The notes below the pieces were generated by a model. The model saw only the letters and a program-made list of their open reading frames with translations. It searched no databases and was not told the DNA's origin. Source: Bacteroidota bacterium (lineage in GTDB: Bacteria; Bacteroidota; Ignavibacteria; UBA10030; UBA8401). Taken from it: a stretch of DNA of 12,271 nt. Where the stretch lies: contig JALNZH010000085.1 of NCBI GenBank assembly GCA_023229405.1, positions 1-12,271 of the forward strand, written 5' to 3'. A program made the translations under genes and the position numbers. Shown here piece by piece: positions 1 through 8,612 of the stretch (the first letter of the stretch is position 1; every line of letters starts with the position of its first letter).

Positions 1-547
1 ATCAGCCGATGCTCTGTCAGCATTGCGACAATGCGCCGTGCGAAAACGTCTGCCCGGTTATCGCGACCACGCACAGTCCGGACGGACTGAACCAGATGGC
101 ATACAACCGCTGCGTCGGCACAAAATATTGCTCCAACAACTGTCCGTATAAAGTACGCCGCTTCAACTTCTATGATTTCCGCAACGAATTCAACGACGGC
201 ATCCAGTACCAACAGCCGTTGAACATGCTGCATAATCCTGAAGTGACGGTCCGCTCACGTGGTGTGATGGAAAAATGTACGTTCTGCATTCAGCGTATTA
301 TGGAAGGACGCCAGCATGCGATTGAAGAAGGGAAGATCTTCGACGGCACCGGCATCACCGTTGCGTGTCAGGATGCCTGCCCGGCGGATGCGATTGTGTT
401 CGGCAACATGAACGACAAAAATTCGGACATCTATAAATATCGTCATCATGAAATTGGTTATCACGTGCTCGAAGAAATTAACGTAGCGCCGAACGTCACC
501 TACGTTGCAAAACTTCGAAATGTAGAATCTCAAACGGAGAAAGCATA

Positions 548-548
<1 letters not shown>
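1..548 (+). CDS. actB: ActB, iron-sulfur subunit of alternative complex III (5' partial)
   Basis: Only the C-terminal end is present; the reading frame is open from the window edge (first whole codon at base 3), so the internal ATG at 9 is not the true start. Numbering from that ATG, cysteines form ferredoxin-type sets: C3, C6, C11, C15 (CxxCxxxxCxxxCP), then C35, C41, C45 in the ACIII-typical NRCVGTKYCSNNCP stretch, then C90/C93 and C120/C124. In the family, ActB joins a molybdopterin-oxidoreductase-like half (without cofactor) to this Fe-S half, which holds three [4Fe-4S] and one [3Fe-4S] clusters. It faces the periplasm on ActC and ActF and carries electrons from quinol toward the c hemes. 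The absence of a cysteine in the second set (three rather than four) fits a [3Fe-4S] centre or a ligand supplied from another segment. The stop codon overlaps the actC start by one base, so the two are translationally coupled. Confidence 0.93.
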
Positions 549-1945
<1,397 letters not shown>

Positions 1946-1952
1946 ACAAAAG

Positions 1953-2078
1953 GTTGTCATTCCGAAGAGTGACGGATTTTTTTTTTTTTGAAAAGGGAAC
2001 GACGAGGAATCTGTTCTAAAGTGTGTAAAATAATGCAAAGATTTCTCATCCCGTTATCACGGGATTCGAAATGACAAC
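1953..2078. repeat. Imperfect palindromic intergenic repeat, copy 1
   Basis: The actC-actDE gap is almost filled by a nested inverted repeat. The outer arms at 1953-1966 (gttgtcattccgaa) and 2065-2078 (ttcgaaatgacaac) match at 13 of 14 positions. Inner arms at 2004-2012 (gaggaatct) and 2039-2047 (agatttctc) match at 8 of 9. A further perfect 6-bp hairpin with loop TATC lies at 2049-2064. A run of 13 T follows the left arm (1977-1989). The same arm words recur at 5385-5495, and a related form starts near 12178. Dispersed repeats with GTCATTCC-like ends are common between genes in Bacteroidota and Chlorobi-type genomes (recollection, not searched). Whether the copy folds in mRNA or only marks mobile-repeat insertion is unknown. 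Confidence 0.75.
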
Positions 2079-2104
2079 AATATTGTATTACGATAAATAA
2101 AAGT

Positions 2105-3244
2105 ATGGAAAAGAAACTTTACTCAATAAACGCGATCTATCATACTCCGAACGATATCCTTCACGCCGCAAAAGCCGTGAAGGATGCGGGGTATACAAAG
2201 TTCGACGTTCACACGCCGTATCCGATCCATGGATTGGATGATGCGATGGGATTAAAAGAAACGAAACTCGGTTTTGTGACTCTCGCTGCCGGTATTCTCG
2301 GCGCCGTCGGTATGATCAGTTTTGCATCGTGGGTTGCCGTAAAAGATTATCCTCAGGTAATCGGCGGAAAACCGTATTGGTCCTGGCCTGCGTTCGTCCC
2401 GGTGACCTACGAAATTGCGGTGCTGCTTGCCGTGCTTGGCACAGTCGGCGGAATGATCGTGTTTTTCTTCAAGTTTCCGAACACCAGTCATCCGCTGCAC
2501 GACACAACGTTTATGAAAAAAGTTTCGTCGGATAAATTCGGCATCACAATTCAGGCGGAAGATGCGCAGTTCGACGAAAAGAAAGTGCGCGACCTGCTGA
2601 AAACAACCGGCGGAGAAGTAGAGGCAATCTATTACAGCGATGAGTTCCTGAACTTCAAACCAAACACCTTCGATCCGAAATTCATTCTGCTGCTCGTAGG
2701 AATTTCACTGGCTACATCAGCCGGCGGATATCTCTATTGGAACAAAGTGCTCTATCTTCCTCCGTTCGACTGGATGGTGGAACAACCGCGGTTCGATGTT
2801 CAATCCGCAACCGATTATTTCGAAGACGGCCGCACGATGCGTCTTCCGGTGGAAGGATCAGTTGCCCGAGGATTTATTCCATATCCGTACAAACTGGGTG
2901 TGAACGCTGATTCCGTTGGGAGATTTTTGGTAAATCCATTGCTGAATACGAAGGCAACACTGGACCTGGGCAAACGGAAATTTCTGACGTATTGCAGTCC
3001 GTGTCACGGCAACTTCGGCAATGGAGACAGCCGCATGAATGGACAGTTCCCCAATCCTCCCACATTACATTCGGATAAAGTACGTCTCTGGCCGGATGGA
3101 GCGATTTTCCATACGATGACCGTCGGACAAAACGTGATGCCGGGGTATCAGTATCAGATCTCCCGCGAAGAACGCTGGGCAGTGGTAAAATACATTCGAA
3201 CATTACAGCGCGCATATAATGCGAAGGAGTCTGATCTACAATGA
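2105..3244 (+). CDS. ActD-ActE fusion: DUF3341 membrane subunit joined to monoheme cytochrome c
   Basis: One uninterrupted frame of 379 residues carries two ACIII subunits that are separate genes in the well-studied complexes. Residues 1-180 are ActD/DUF3341: a small soluble N-terminal domain, helices at about 55-78 and 100-122, and a cytoplasmic segment. A third helix at about 192-212 leads into ActE: the stretch around ATDYFEDGR (235-243), PVEGSVARG (248-256), heme site C297-S-P-C300-H301 and a likely axial Met at 345 (VMPGY). Topology is coherent: two helices return the chain to the cytoplasm and the third exports the heme domain to the periplasm, replacing the lipoprotein anchor usual for ActE. 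ActD and ActE sit at the membrane side and periplasmic face of the complex. Its end overlaps actF by four bases. The ribosome site before the ATG is weak. There is no frameshift or stop near the junction, so this is a genuine fusion rather than a missed gene boundary. Confidence 0.9.
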   Translation: MEKKLYSINAIYHTPNDILHAAKAVKDAGYTKFDVHTPYPIHGLDDAMGLKETKLGFVTLAAGILGAVGMISFASWVAVKDYPQVIGGKPYWSWPAFVPVTYEIAVLLAVLGTVGGMIVFFFKFPNTSHPLHDTTFMKKVSSDKFGITIQAEDAQFDEKKVRDLLKTTGGEVEAIYYSDEFLNFKPNTFDPKFILLLVGISLATSAGGYLYWNKVLYLPPFDWMVEQPRFDVQSATDYFEDGRTMRLPVEGSVARGFIPYPYKLGVNADSVGRFLVNPLLNTKATLDLGKRKFLTYCSPCHGNFGNGDSRMNGQFPNPPTLHSDKVRLWPDGAIFHTMTVGQNVMPGYQYQISREERWAVVKYIRTLQRAYNAKESDLQ

Positions 3245-4425
3245 GCGCTCATGAAACAGTGATTATCCCGAAAAAAGAACTCCCCGCCAATATTGTTACA
3301 CTGGGCTGGGGATTAACGATTGTCGGATTGGCATTGGTGGCTGTATCCTATCTTACCGATTCCCACCGCGCCGCTTTCAATAATATTATCGGATTTACTT
3401 TCCTGGCAAGCATCGCCGTCGGAGCGGTCTTTTATATCGCGCTGGAATATATCGCCGGTGCGGTTTGGACAACACCGTTTCGACGCGTGATCGAATTCCT
3501 CGGCATGCTGCTGATTCCCGTTGCCGTTCTGTCGATTCCGCTCTTCTTGAATTTGCACGATCTGTTCCACTGGTCGCATACGGATGTCGTTGCAAAGGAT
3601 GCCATCTTAACTAACAAGTCGCCGTATTTGAACGAGCAGTCATTCACCATTCGTTTCATTATCTATATCGTCGTTTGGGGCCTGTTCTATTTTATCTTCC
3701 GTCGGAACTCGCTGAAACAGGATGTAAGCAACGATCAGAAACTGACCAAGAAGAACATTGCATTGGCTGCCGCATTTATTCCTGCGCTTGCCATTTCCAT
3801 TTCGCTTTTCTCCATTGACTGGTTGATGAGTCTTGAACCGCACTGGTTCTCCACGATGTTCGGCGTCTATTATTTTACCGGAACAATTCTCACGTCGCTC
3901 TGCGTGATCACGTATTTTGTGGTGGTGTTGAGTGAAAAAGGATTCTTCTTTAAAGGTGTTAACGAAAATCATTATTACAGCTTTGGTGCGTTGATGTTCG
4001 GACTGCTGTCATTCTGGGCATATATTGCGTTTAGTCAGTTTATGCTGATCTGGTATGCAAATCTTCCGGAAGAAACATTCTGGTATATCGCACGCTGGGA
4101 AAACGGTTGGGAGTATGTGTCGATCGCAATCGTATTGCTTCACTTCTGGATTCCGTATTTTATGCTCGTATCGCGTCCGTCCAAAATGAAGCCGTCAAAC
4201 TTAAAGCGTTCGGCGGCGTTGCTGATTTTCGCACATTTTCTGGATCTGTACTGGCTCGTTATGCCGACGTATAGCAAAACGCCGGTGTTTAGTTATTACG
4301 AACTGGCGTTCCCGATGCTCTCGATCGGACTCATCATCGTGCTCTTCGCGATACAGGCAAAAAAATACAATATTGTTCCCGTCGGTGATCCAAAACTGCA
4401 ACGGGGTATTGATTTCCATCTCTAA
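3241..4425 (+). CDS. actF: ActF, second NrfD-like membrane subunit of ACIII
   Basis: A 394-residue polytopic protein with about ten hydrophobic helices. It matches ActF of alternative complex III, a structural relative of ActC that binds on the other side of the complex and is thought to contribute to a proton path rather than to quinol oxidation. Recognisable stretches are SIDWLMSLEPHWFSTMFGVY (191-210), AFSQFMLIWYANLPEE (263-278) and HFWIPYFMLVSR (301-312). The start ATG sits in an ATGA overlap with the stop of the actD-actE fusion, so it is translationally coupled. No truncation is seen; the length is usual for the family. Confidence 0.94.
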   Translation: MSAHETVIIPKKELPANIVTLGWGLTIVGLALVAVSYLTDSHRAAFNNIIGFTFLASIAVGAVFYIALEYIAGAVWTTPFRRVIEFLGMLLIPVAVLSIPLFLNLHDLFHWSHTDVVAKDAILTNKSPYLNEQSFTIRFIIYIVVWGLFYFIFRRNSLKQDVSNDQKLTKKNIALAAAFIPALAISISLFSIDWLMSLEPHWFSTMFGVYYFTGTILTSLCVITYFVVVLSEKGFFFKGVNENHYYSFGALMFGLLSFWAYIAFSQFMLIWYANLPEETFWYIARWENGWEYVSIAIVLLHFWIPYFMLVSRPSKMKPSNLKRSAALLIFAHFLDLYWLVMPTYSKTPVFSYYELAFPMLSIGLIIVLFAIQAKKYNIVPVGDPKLQRGIDFHL

Positions 4426-4426
4426 T

Positions 4427-4432
4427 AAGGTG
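4427..4432 (+). promoter_or_regulatory. Ribosome binding site deciding the start of the downstream cytochrome c
   Basis: AAGGTG lies eight bases before ATG 4441. An in-frame GTG at 4432 would overlap this site and leave no room for a ribosome-binding sequence, so ATG 4441 is the better start. Confidence 0.55.
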
Positions 4433-4440
4433 TGAGCAGC

Positions 4441-5376
4441 ATGCAACTCAAAGATGAAATTGATTTTCAAGAACTTCTGAAGAATCCGGTCCGCCTGTTT
4501 GGTTTGACGTATGTCTATTTTCTGGTCGTCGCCGGATTTATCGGAACCTACTACATTTGGAGCATGAACGATGTTTCCAAAAACACCATCGCTCCGGTCA
4601 TTCTCAGGGACTCCACACAGTTCGTGCAGGATATTCCGATGCAGCGCGGCGCGCTGATCGCTCCGGTGAATGTGACGGAAGTCGGACGGACATCAAAAGT
4701 GTTGGTGGACAAAGGTGCGAATCTGTTTCAAGCGAACTGTTCTTCCTGCCACGGCAACAACGGTATGGGGGACGGTTTGAGCGCAGCAGCAATGACGGTG
4801 AAACCGCGGAATTTCCATTCTGCTGAAGGATGGAAGAACGGACGAAAAGTATCGAACATGTATAAGACGCTGCAGGAAGGAATTGTGCTGAACGGAATGC
4901 AGGCATTTAATTATCTGCCGGCGGAAGACCGCTTTGCGATCATACATTACGTAAGAACTTTTGCAACTGATTTCCCGGTGGACAGTCTTTCTGAATTGCA
5001 GGATCTGGAAAAAGTATACAACCTGTCTAAAGGAACACAGCTTCCGCCGCAAATTCCGGTAAAGCTGGCGATGCAGAATTTGCAGAACGAAGCGGCAAGC
5101 GACGCAAAGTATGTAGAAAATGTCTGTTCATCCATCGCAACAAAGAAGCAGGAAGAACAAGGAGCAATGCTGGCGAAACGGTTCAGCGCAAACAGTAATA
5201 AAATGATCACCGCATCGCTGGCAACAAAAGATGTATCGTTGGATGTATTTATCCGTACGGTTTCGACTGATCCGATCACCATTGGATTCAAATCTGCGGT
5301 TGTTCGGTTGAGCAGGGAAGAGTGGAGTTCGTTGTATGCGTACTTGTCAAAAGTGAGCAAAGAAAAGAAGAGTTAA
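4441..5376 (+). CDS. Membrane-anchored monoheme cytochrome c with C-terminal extension
   Basis: The protein has 311 residues from the chosen ATG. A single hydrophobic helix at about 20-41 anchors it, with the N-terminus in the cytoplasm. A class I cytochrome c domain follows: C100-S-S-C103-H104, then GNNGMGDG, with M153 (LNGMQAF) a candidate axial ligand and a closing helix at 162-174. Residues about 180-311 form a second region, probably largely helical, that I do not recognise and that has no CxxCH. C229 is its only cysteine. It directly follows actF by 15 bases, so it belongs to the ACIII unit. The likely job is carrying electrons from ACIII to the oxidase, in place of a soluble cytochrome c; this is inferred from context. 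It could also be a stable extra ACIII subunit. Confidence 0.88.
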   Translation: MQLKDEIDFQELLKNPVRLFGLTYVYFLVVAGFIGTYYIWSMNDVSKNTIAPVILRDSTQFVQDIPMQRGALIAPVNVTEVGRTSKVLVDKGANLFQANCSSCHGNNGMGDGLSAAAMTVKPRNFHSAEGWKNGRKVSNMYKTLQEGIVLNGMQAFNYLPAEDRFAIIHYVRTFATDFPVDSLSELQDLEKVYNLSKGTQLPPQIPVKLAMQNLQNEAASDAKYVENVCSSIATKKQEEQGAMLAKRFSANSNKMITASLATKDVSLDVFIRTVSTDPITIGFKSAVVRLSREEWSSLYAYLSKVSKEKKS

Positions 5377-5384
5377 GTTCTTCT

Positions 5385-5495
5385 GTTGTTATTTCACGCG
5401 ATGTCCCGAGAGACGAGCGAGAAATCTCAGAACGTTTTTTTAGCTGCTGAGATTCCTCGCCCCCGACAAAAATCGTCGCAACTTGGAATGACAAC
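5385..5495. repeat. Imperfect palindromic intergenic repeat, copy 2
   Basis: The gap between the cytochrome c gene and sco holds a second member of the repeat at 1953-2078. Outer arms are gttgttattt (5385-5394) and gaatgacaac (5486-5495), matching at 8 of 10. The inner hairpin is longer here: gagcgagaaatctcag (5415-5430) pairs with ctgagattcctcgccc (5447-5462) at 14 of 16 positions around a 16-base loop containing seven T. A small CGAC/GTCG stem lies at 5464-5478. The inner arm words (gagaaatct / agattcctc) are those of copy 1 with the two variants swapped, that is, this copy lies in the opposite orientation. Confidence 0.72.
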
Positions 5496-5549
5496 CAAAA
5501 AACAATGTTCAAACAATGGGTGATCATATACGATCATTCCCCGAATACT

Positions 5550-6311
5550 ATGAAAAAACTTGTGCTGTTGATATTGTTCTTCGTTGTGACGCTGAGTGCA
5601 AACGACACGGCGAAACCGGTTGAAATCGGAATCGAAGAAAAACTCGGGAATATGCTTCCGATGGAGACGCAATTCTTCGATGATGTGGGACATCTTGTGA
5701 CGTTAAAGGATATTGTTAAAAAACCGACGATCATCAATTTTGTGTATTACCGCTGTCCGGGTATTTGCAGTCCGATTCTGACGGAGTTGACGTCGATTGT
5801 TAATTTTATTGACATGGAAGCGGGGAAAGATTTTCAGATTGTAACGATTAGCTTCGATGACCGGGAAAAATTTGAATTGGCAGCGGCAAAAAAGGTGAAT
5901 TATTTTGCGCTGTTGAAGAAAGAGATCCCATCAGATTCGTGGAAGTTTCTTTCTGGAGACAGTGCGGCGATTCGTGCGGTGACGCAGGCAGCCGGTTTCA
6001 ATTTTAAGAGGGAAGGAAACGATTTTATTCACGCCGGCGCGCTGATTGTTATTTCGCCTGAAGGGAAAATTGCCCGGTATCTGAACGGAATTAAATATCT
6101 TCCGTTCGATGTAAAGATGGCGCTGACCGAAGCAAGCACCGGGAAAACCGGTCCGACGATTGCCAAACTGGTGGCGTATTGTTACAGTTTTAATCCCGAA
6201 GGCAGAACGTATGTTTTCAACGTAACACGAGTGACCGGCGGAGTGATTCTGCTATTCGCAGCGGTCTTTGTGGTGTATCTCACAGTAAAACCAAAAAAAG
6301 TCCAATCGTAA
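5550..6311 (+). CDS. SCO1/SenC-type copper chaperone for the CuA site
   Basis: The protein has 253 residues from ATG 5550, beginning with an export signal (MKKLVLLILFFVVTLSA). A thioredoxin-like SCO fold follows, with the copper-binding C69-P-G-I-C73 and the distant H161 (FIHAGALIVISPEG). Family members deliver copper to, or reduce, the CuA cysteines of oxidase subunit II in the periplasm. A second hydrophobic helix at about 229-247 with a basic tail would anchor the C-terminus. The in-frame ATG at 5505 would add 15 residues before the signal peptide and begins next to the repeat, so it was rejected. No clear ribosome site precedes either start. The gene lies just upstream of coxA, as expected for an assembly factor of this oxidase. 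Confidence 0.93.
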   Translation: MKKLVLLILFFVVTLSANDTAKPVEIGIEEKLGNMLPMETQFFDDVGHLVTLKDIVKKPTIINFVYYRCPGICSPILTELTSIVNFIDMEAGKDFQIVTISFDDREKFELAAAKKVNYFALLKKEIPSDSWKFLSGDSAAIRAVTQAAGFNFKREGNDFIHAGALIVISPEGKIARYLNGIKYLPFDVKMALTEASTGKTGPTIAKLVAYCYSFNPEGRTYVFNVTRVTGGVILLFAAVFVVYLTVKPKKVQS

Positions 6312-6325
6312 GAGAGAGTGAATCT

Positions 6326-7978
6326 ATGGCTAAAGCGGCAGTGCCGGTAGAAAAATTAGAACCGAGCTATCTTGATGTTTCGACGAACAAATATAAGAAA
6401 GGTATTCTTTCCTGGATTTTGAGCGTCGATCACAAGCGGATCGGCATTTTGTATCTTGTTTCCATGATGGCGTTTTTTTGCGTTGCGGTCTTTTTCGGAT
6501 TTCTTATCCGTCTGGAATTGATTGCGCCCGGCAAAACAATTATTGAAGCGCAGATGTACAATCAACTCTTTACGCTGCACGGCATCATCATGATCTTCCT
6601 GTTCATCATTCCGGGTCTCCCTGCGGTATTCGGAAACTTCTTTCTGCCGATCATGATCGGTGCGAAAGACGTTATATTCCCCCGGGTGAATTTAATGTCG
6701 TGGTACATGTTCGCCATCGGCGGTCTGTTTGCCGTCGCTTCCATGCTTCTTCCCGGTGGATCGGCCGATACGGGTTGGATGTTCTATGTTCCGTATTCTG
6801 TCCGCACAACGACAAATGTGCTGCCGGCATTAACGGCGGCGTTCATTCTCGGATTTTCTTCGATCCTAACCGGTTTAAACTTTATCACCACCATTCACCG
6901 CATGCGCCATCCGGACATGTCGTGGTTTAAAATGCCGTTGTTTGTCTGGTCATTGTATGCAACAGCATGGATTCAGGTGCTTGCAACGCCCATCATCGGT
7001 ATTACGCTGGTGCTCGTGGGCATTGAGCGCATTCTCGGTGTCGGTATTTTCGATCCGGCGCTCGGCGGAGATCCGGTGCTCTATCAACATTTGTTCTGGA
7101 TTTATTCGCATCCGGCGGTCTATATCATGATTCTTCCGGCGATGGGAATTGCTTCCGAAATCATTCCGGTGTTTTCGCGCCGCGCCATCTTCGGATATAA
7201 ATATATCGCGTTTTCCAGTCTTGCCATTGCGTTCTTCGGATCGTTAGTCTGGGCTCACCACATGTTCACAGCAGGTATGAGCGACGCAGCACAGTTCGTC
7301 TTTTCGTTCATCACTTTTGTGCTTTCCATTCCGAGCGCCATTAAAGTGTTCAACTGGCTCTCCACCATGTATAAAGGATCGATCAAAGCGGATCCGCCGT
7401 TCCTCTATATTATGTCGTTCATCTTCCAGTTTTCCATCGGCGGATTTACGGGATTGATGCTCGGCGCACTCTCCGTGAATATCCATCTGCAAGATACATC
7501 GTTCGTGGTTGCACACTTCCATTATGTAATGTTTGGCGGAACGGGATTCGGAATTTTTGCGGCGATGCATTACTGGCTTCCGAAGATGTTTGGAAGGATG
7601 TATAATCTGAAAGTGGCAACATGGGCGTGGGCCATTGTGACGATAGGGTATAACGCACTGTATATGCCGATGTTCGTTATGGGCTATCTGGGCATGCCGC
7701 GGCGCTATTACGATTATCTGCCGGAATTTCAGCCGTATCATGTGGCATCAACGATCGGTTCCTGGATTTTGATTATCGGATTGATCATCATGTTCACCAA
7801 TTTGTATATCGGGATACGCAGAGGTCCGAAAGCGCCGATGAATCCTTGGGGAGGTGAAACATTGGAGTGGAAAGTCCAGACGCCGCCGATTCTCGAGAAT
7901 TTCCACGAAGTTCCGGATGTGCATGCCGGACCGTACGATTATTCAAAGTATGAGGCAAAAAAGGAGACAACGAAGTGA
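6326..7978 (+). CDS. coxA: Cytochrome c oxidase subunit I, A2-type heme-copper oxidase
   Basis: The 550-residue catalytic subunit reduces O2 to water and pumps protons across the inner membrane. All metal ligands are visible: H85 (FTLHG) and H399 for low-spin heme a, H397 for heme a3, and H262, H311 and H312 for CuB. Y266, four residues after H262, is the cross-linked tyrosine. K340 (PSAIKVFNW) marks the K channel, and R459/R460 (MPRRY) is the propionate-binding pair. The helix-VI motif is YSHPAVY (260-266) rather than GHPEVY, so the D-channel glutamate is absent and this is the A2 subtype known from Thermus and Rhodothermus caa3 oxidases. A purine-rich AGAGAG ribosome site precedes the ATG. 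It is 14 bases after sco and overlaps the subunit III start by four bases. Confidence 0.97.
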   Translation: MAKAAVPVEKLEPSYLDVSTNKYKKGILSWILSVDHKRIGILYLVSMMAFFCVAVFFGFLIRLELIAPGKTIIEAQMYNQLFTLHGIIMIFLFIIPGLPAVFGNFFLPIMIGAKDVIFPRVNLMSWYMFAIGGLFAVASMLLPGGSADTGWMFYVPYSVRTTTNVLPALTAAFILGFSSILTGLNFITTIHRMRHPDMSWFKMPLFVWSLYATAWIQVLATPIIGITLVLVGIERILGVGIFDPALGGDPVLYQHLFWIYSHPAVYIMILPAMGIASEIIPVFSRRAIFGYKYIAFSSLAIAFFGSLVWAHHMFTAGMSDAAQFVFSFITFVLSIPSAIKVFNWLSTMYKGSIKADPPFLYIMSFIFQFSIGGFTGLMLGALSVNIHLQDTSFVVAHFHYVMFGGTGFGIFAAMHYWLPKMFGRMYNLKVATWAWAIVTIGYNALYMPMFVMGYLGMPRRYYDYLPEFQPYHVASTIGSWILIIGLIIMFTNLYIGIRRGPKAPMNPWGGETLEWKVQTPPILENFHEVPDVHAGPYDYSKYEAKKETTK

Positions 7979-8601
7979 GTTCGACTGACCACGCTGCTGC
8001 CGTCCATCAAGTGCATAGAGACGATTACGGTTCACGATTAGGAATGTGGCTGTTCCTGTTCACGGAACTGATTCTGTTCGGCGGATTATTCATCGTCTAC
8101 GCTGTGTACCGTTTTATGCATCAGCAGGAATTTCATCTTGCTGCGCAGGAACTGAACACCACCATCGGACTGATCAATACGATCGCGCTGCTCACCAGCA
8201 GTATGACCGCGGCGATGTCCATCACCGCCATGCAGAAAGGGAACCTCCGTTTCTCGAAATGGTTGATCTGGGTGACGATCGGTTTTGCCTTTGTCTTCAT
8301 GGTCAACAAATATTTTGAATGGAGCGCCAAGATTCATCACGGTATTTTTCCTGGATCGAAAGACCTGTTGGCAAAGCCGGACGGGGAGATTCTTTATTTC
8401 GGATTGTATTATGTGATGACCGGCCTGCATACGTTTCACGTAATTGTCGGCGTTATTTTCTTCCTGTTCATATTGCGGCAGATTAAACAGGGAAAGATTA
8501 CTTCGGACCGGTATGTGCGGCTTGAAAATTCGGCGCTCTACTGGCACTTGGTCGATCTCATCTGGATCTTCCTCTTCCCATTATTCTATTTGATCCATTA
8601 A
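7975..8601 (+). CDS. coxC: Cytochrome c oxidase subunit III
   Basis: A 208-residue protein of the short, five-helix COX3 type, helices at about 22-46, 64-84, 95-115, 138-168 and 186-206. Characteristic stretches are GMWLFLFTELILFGGLF (23-39, with E31), GLHTFHVIVG (150-159) and ALYWHLVDLIW (187-197). It binds subunit I and in the family stabilises turnover and the proton-uptake side; it has no metal. Start is GTG 7975 in a GTGA overlap with the coxA stop, backed by a strong AAGGAG ribosome site at 7961-7966 inside the end of coxA, so translation is coupled. Confidence 0.95.
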   Translation: MSSTDHAAAVHQVHRDDYGSRLGMWLFLFTELILFGGLFIVYAVYRFMHQQEFHLAAQELNTTIGLINTIALLTSSMTAAMSITAMQKGNLRFSKWLIWVTIGFAFVFMVNKYFEWSAKIHHGIFPGSKDLLAKPDGEILYFGLYYVMTGLHTFHVIVGVIFFLFILRQIKQGKITSDRYVRLENSALYWHLVDLIWIFLFPLFYLIH

Positions 8602-8612
8602 AAGGTACGGCA

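Noticed and set aside
1961..1989. Possible intrinsic terminator after actC (tccg/cgga stem, then 13 T)
   Set aside because: The stem has only four pairs with an eight-base loop, and termination here would cut ACIII in half. Kept only as a possible partial termination or slippage site.
2077..2086. Perfect 10-base palindrome acaatattgt upstream of the actDE fusion, as an operator
   Set aside because: Short, AT-rich and only one copy seen; no matching site before other genes of the window.
5415..5462. Terminator after the ACIII cytochrome c gene
   Set aside because: The T run lies in the loop, not after the stem, so it does not have the form of an intrinsic terminator; it is part of the repeat.
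5505..5549. Upstream ATG start for the SCO gene
   Set aside because: It would add 15 polar residues before a textbook export signal and has no ribosome site.
7244..7741. Antisense open frame opposite coxA (165 codons)
   Set aside because: Same reasoning: the + strand codes invariant metal ligands of the oxidase in this region.
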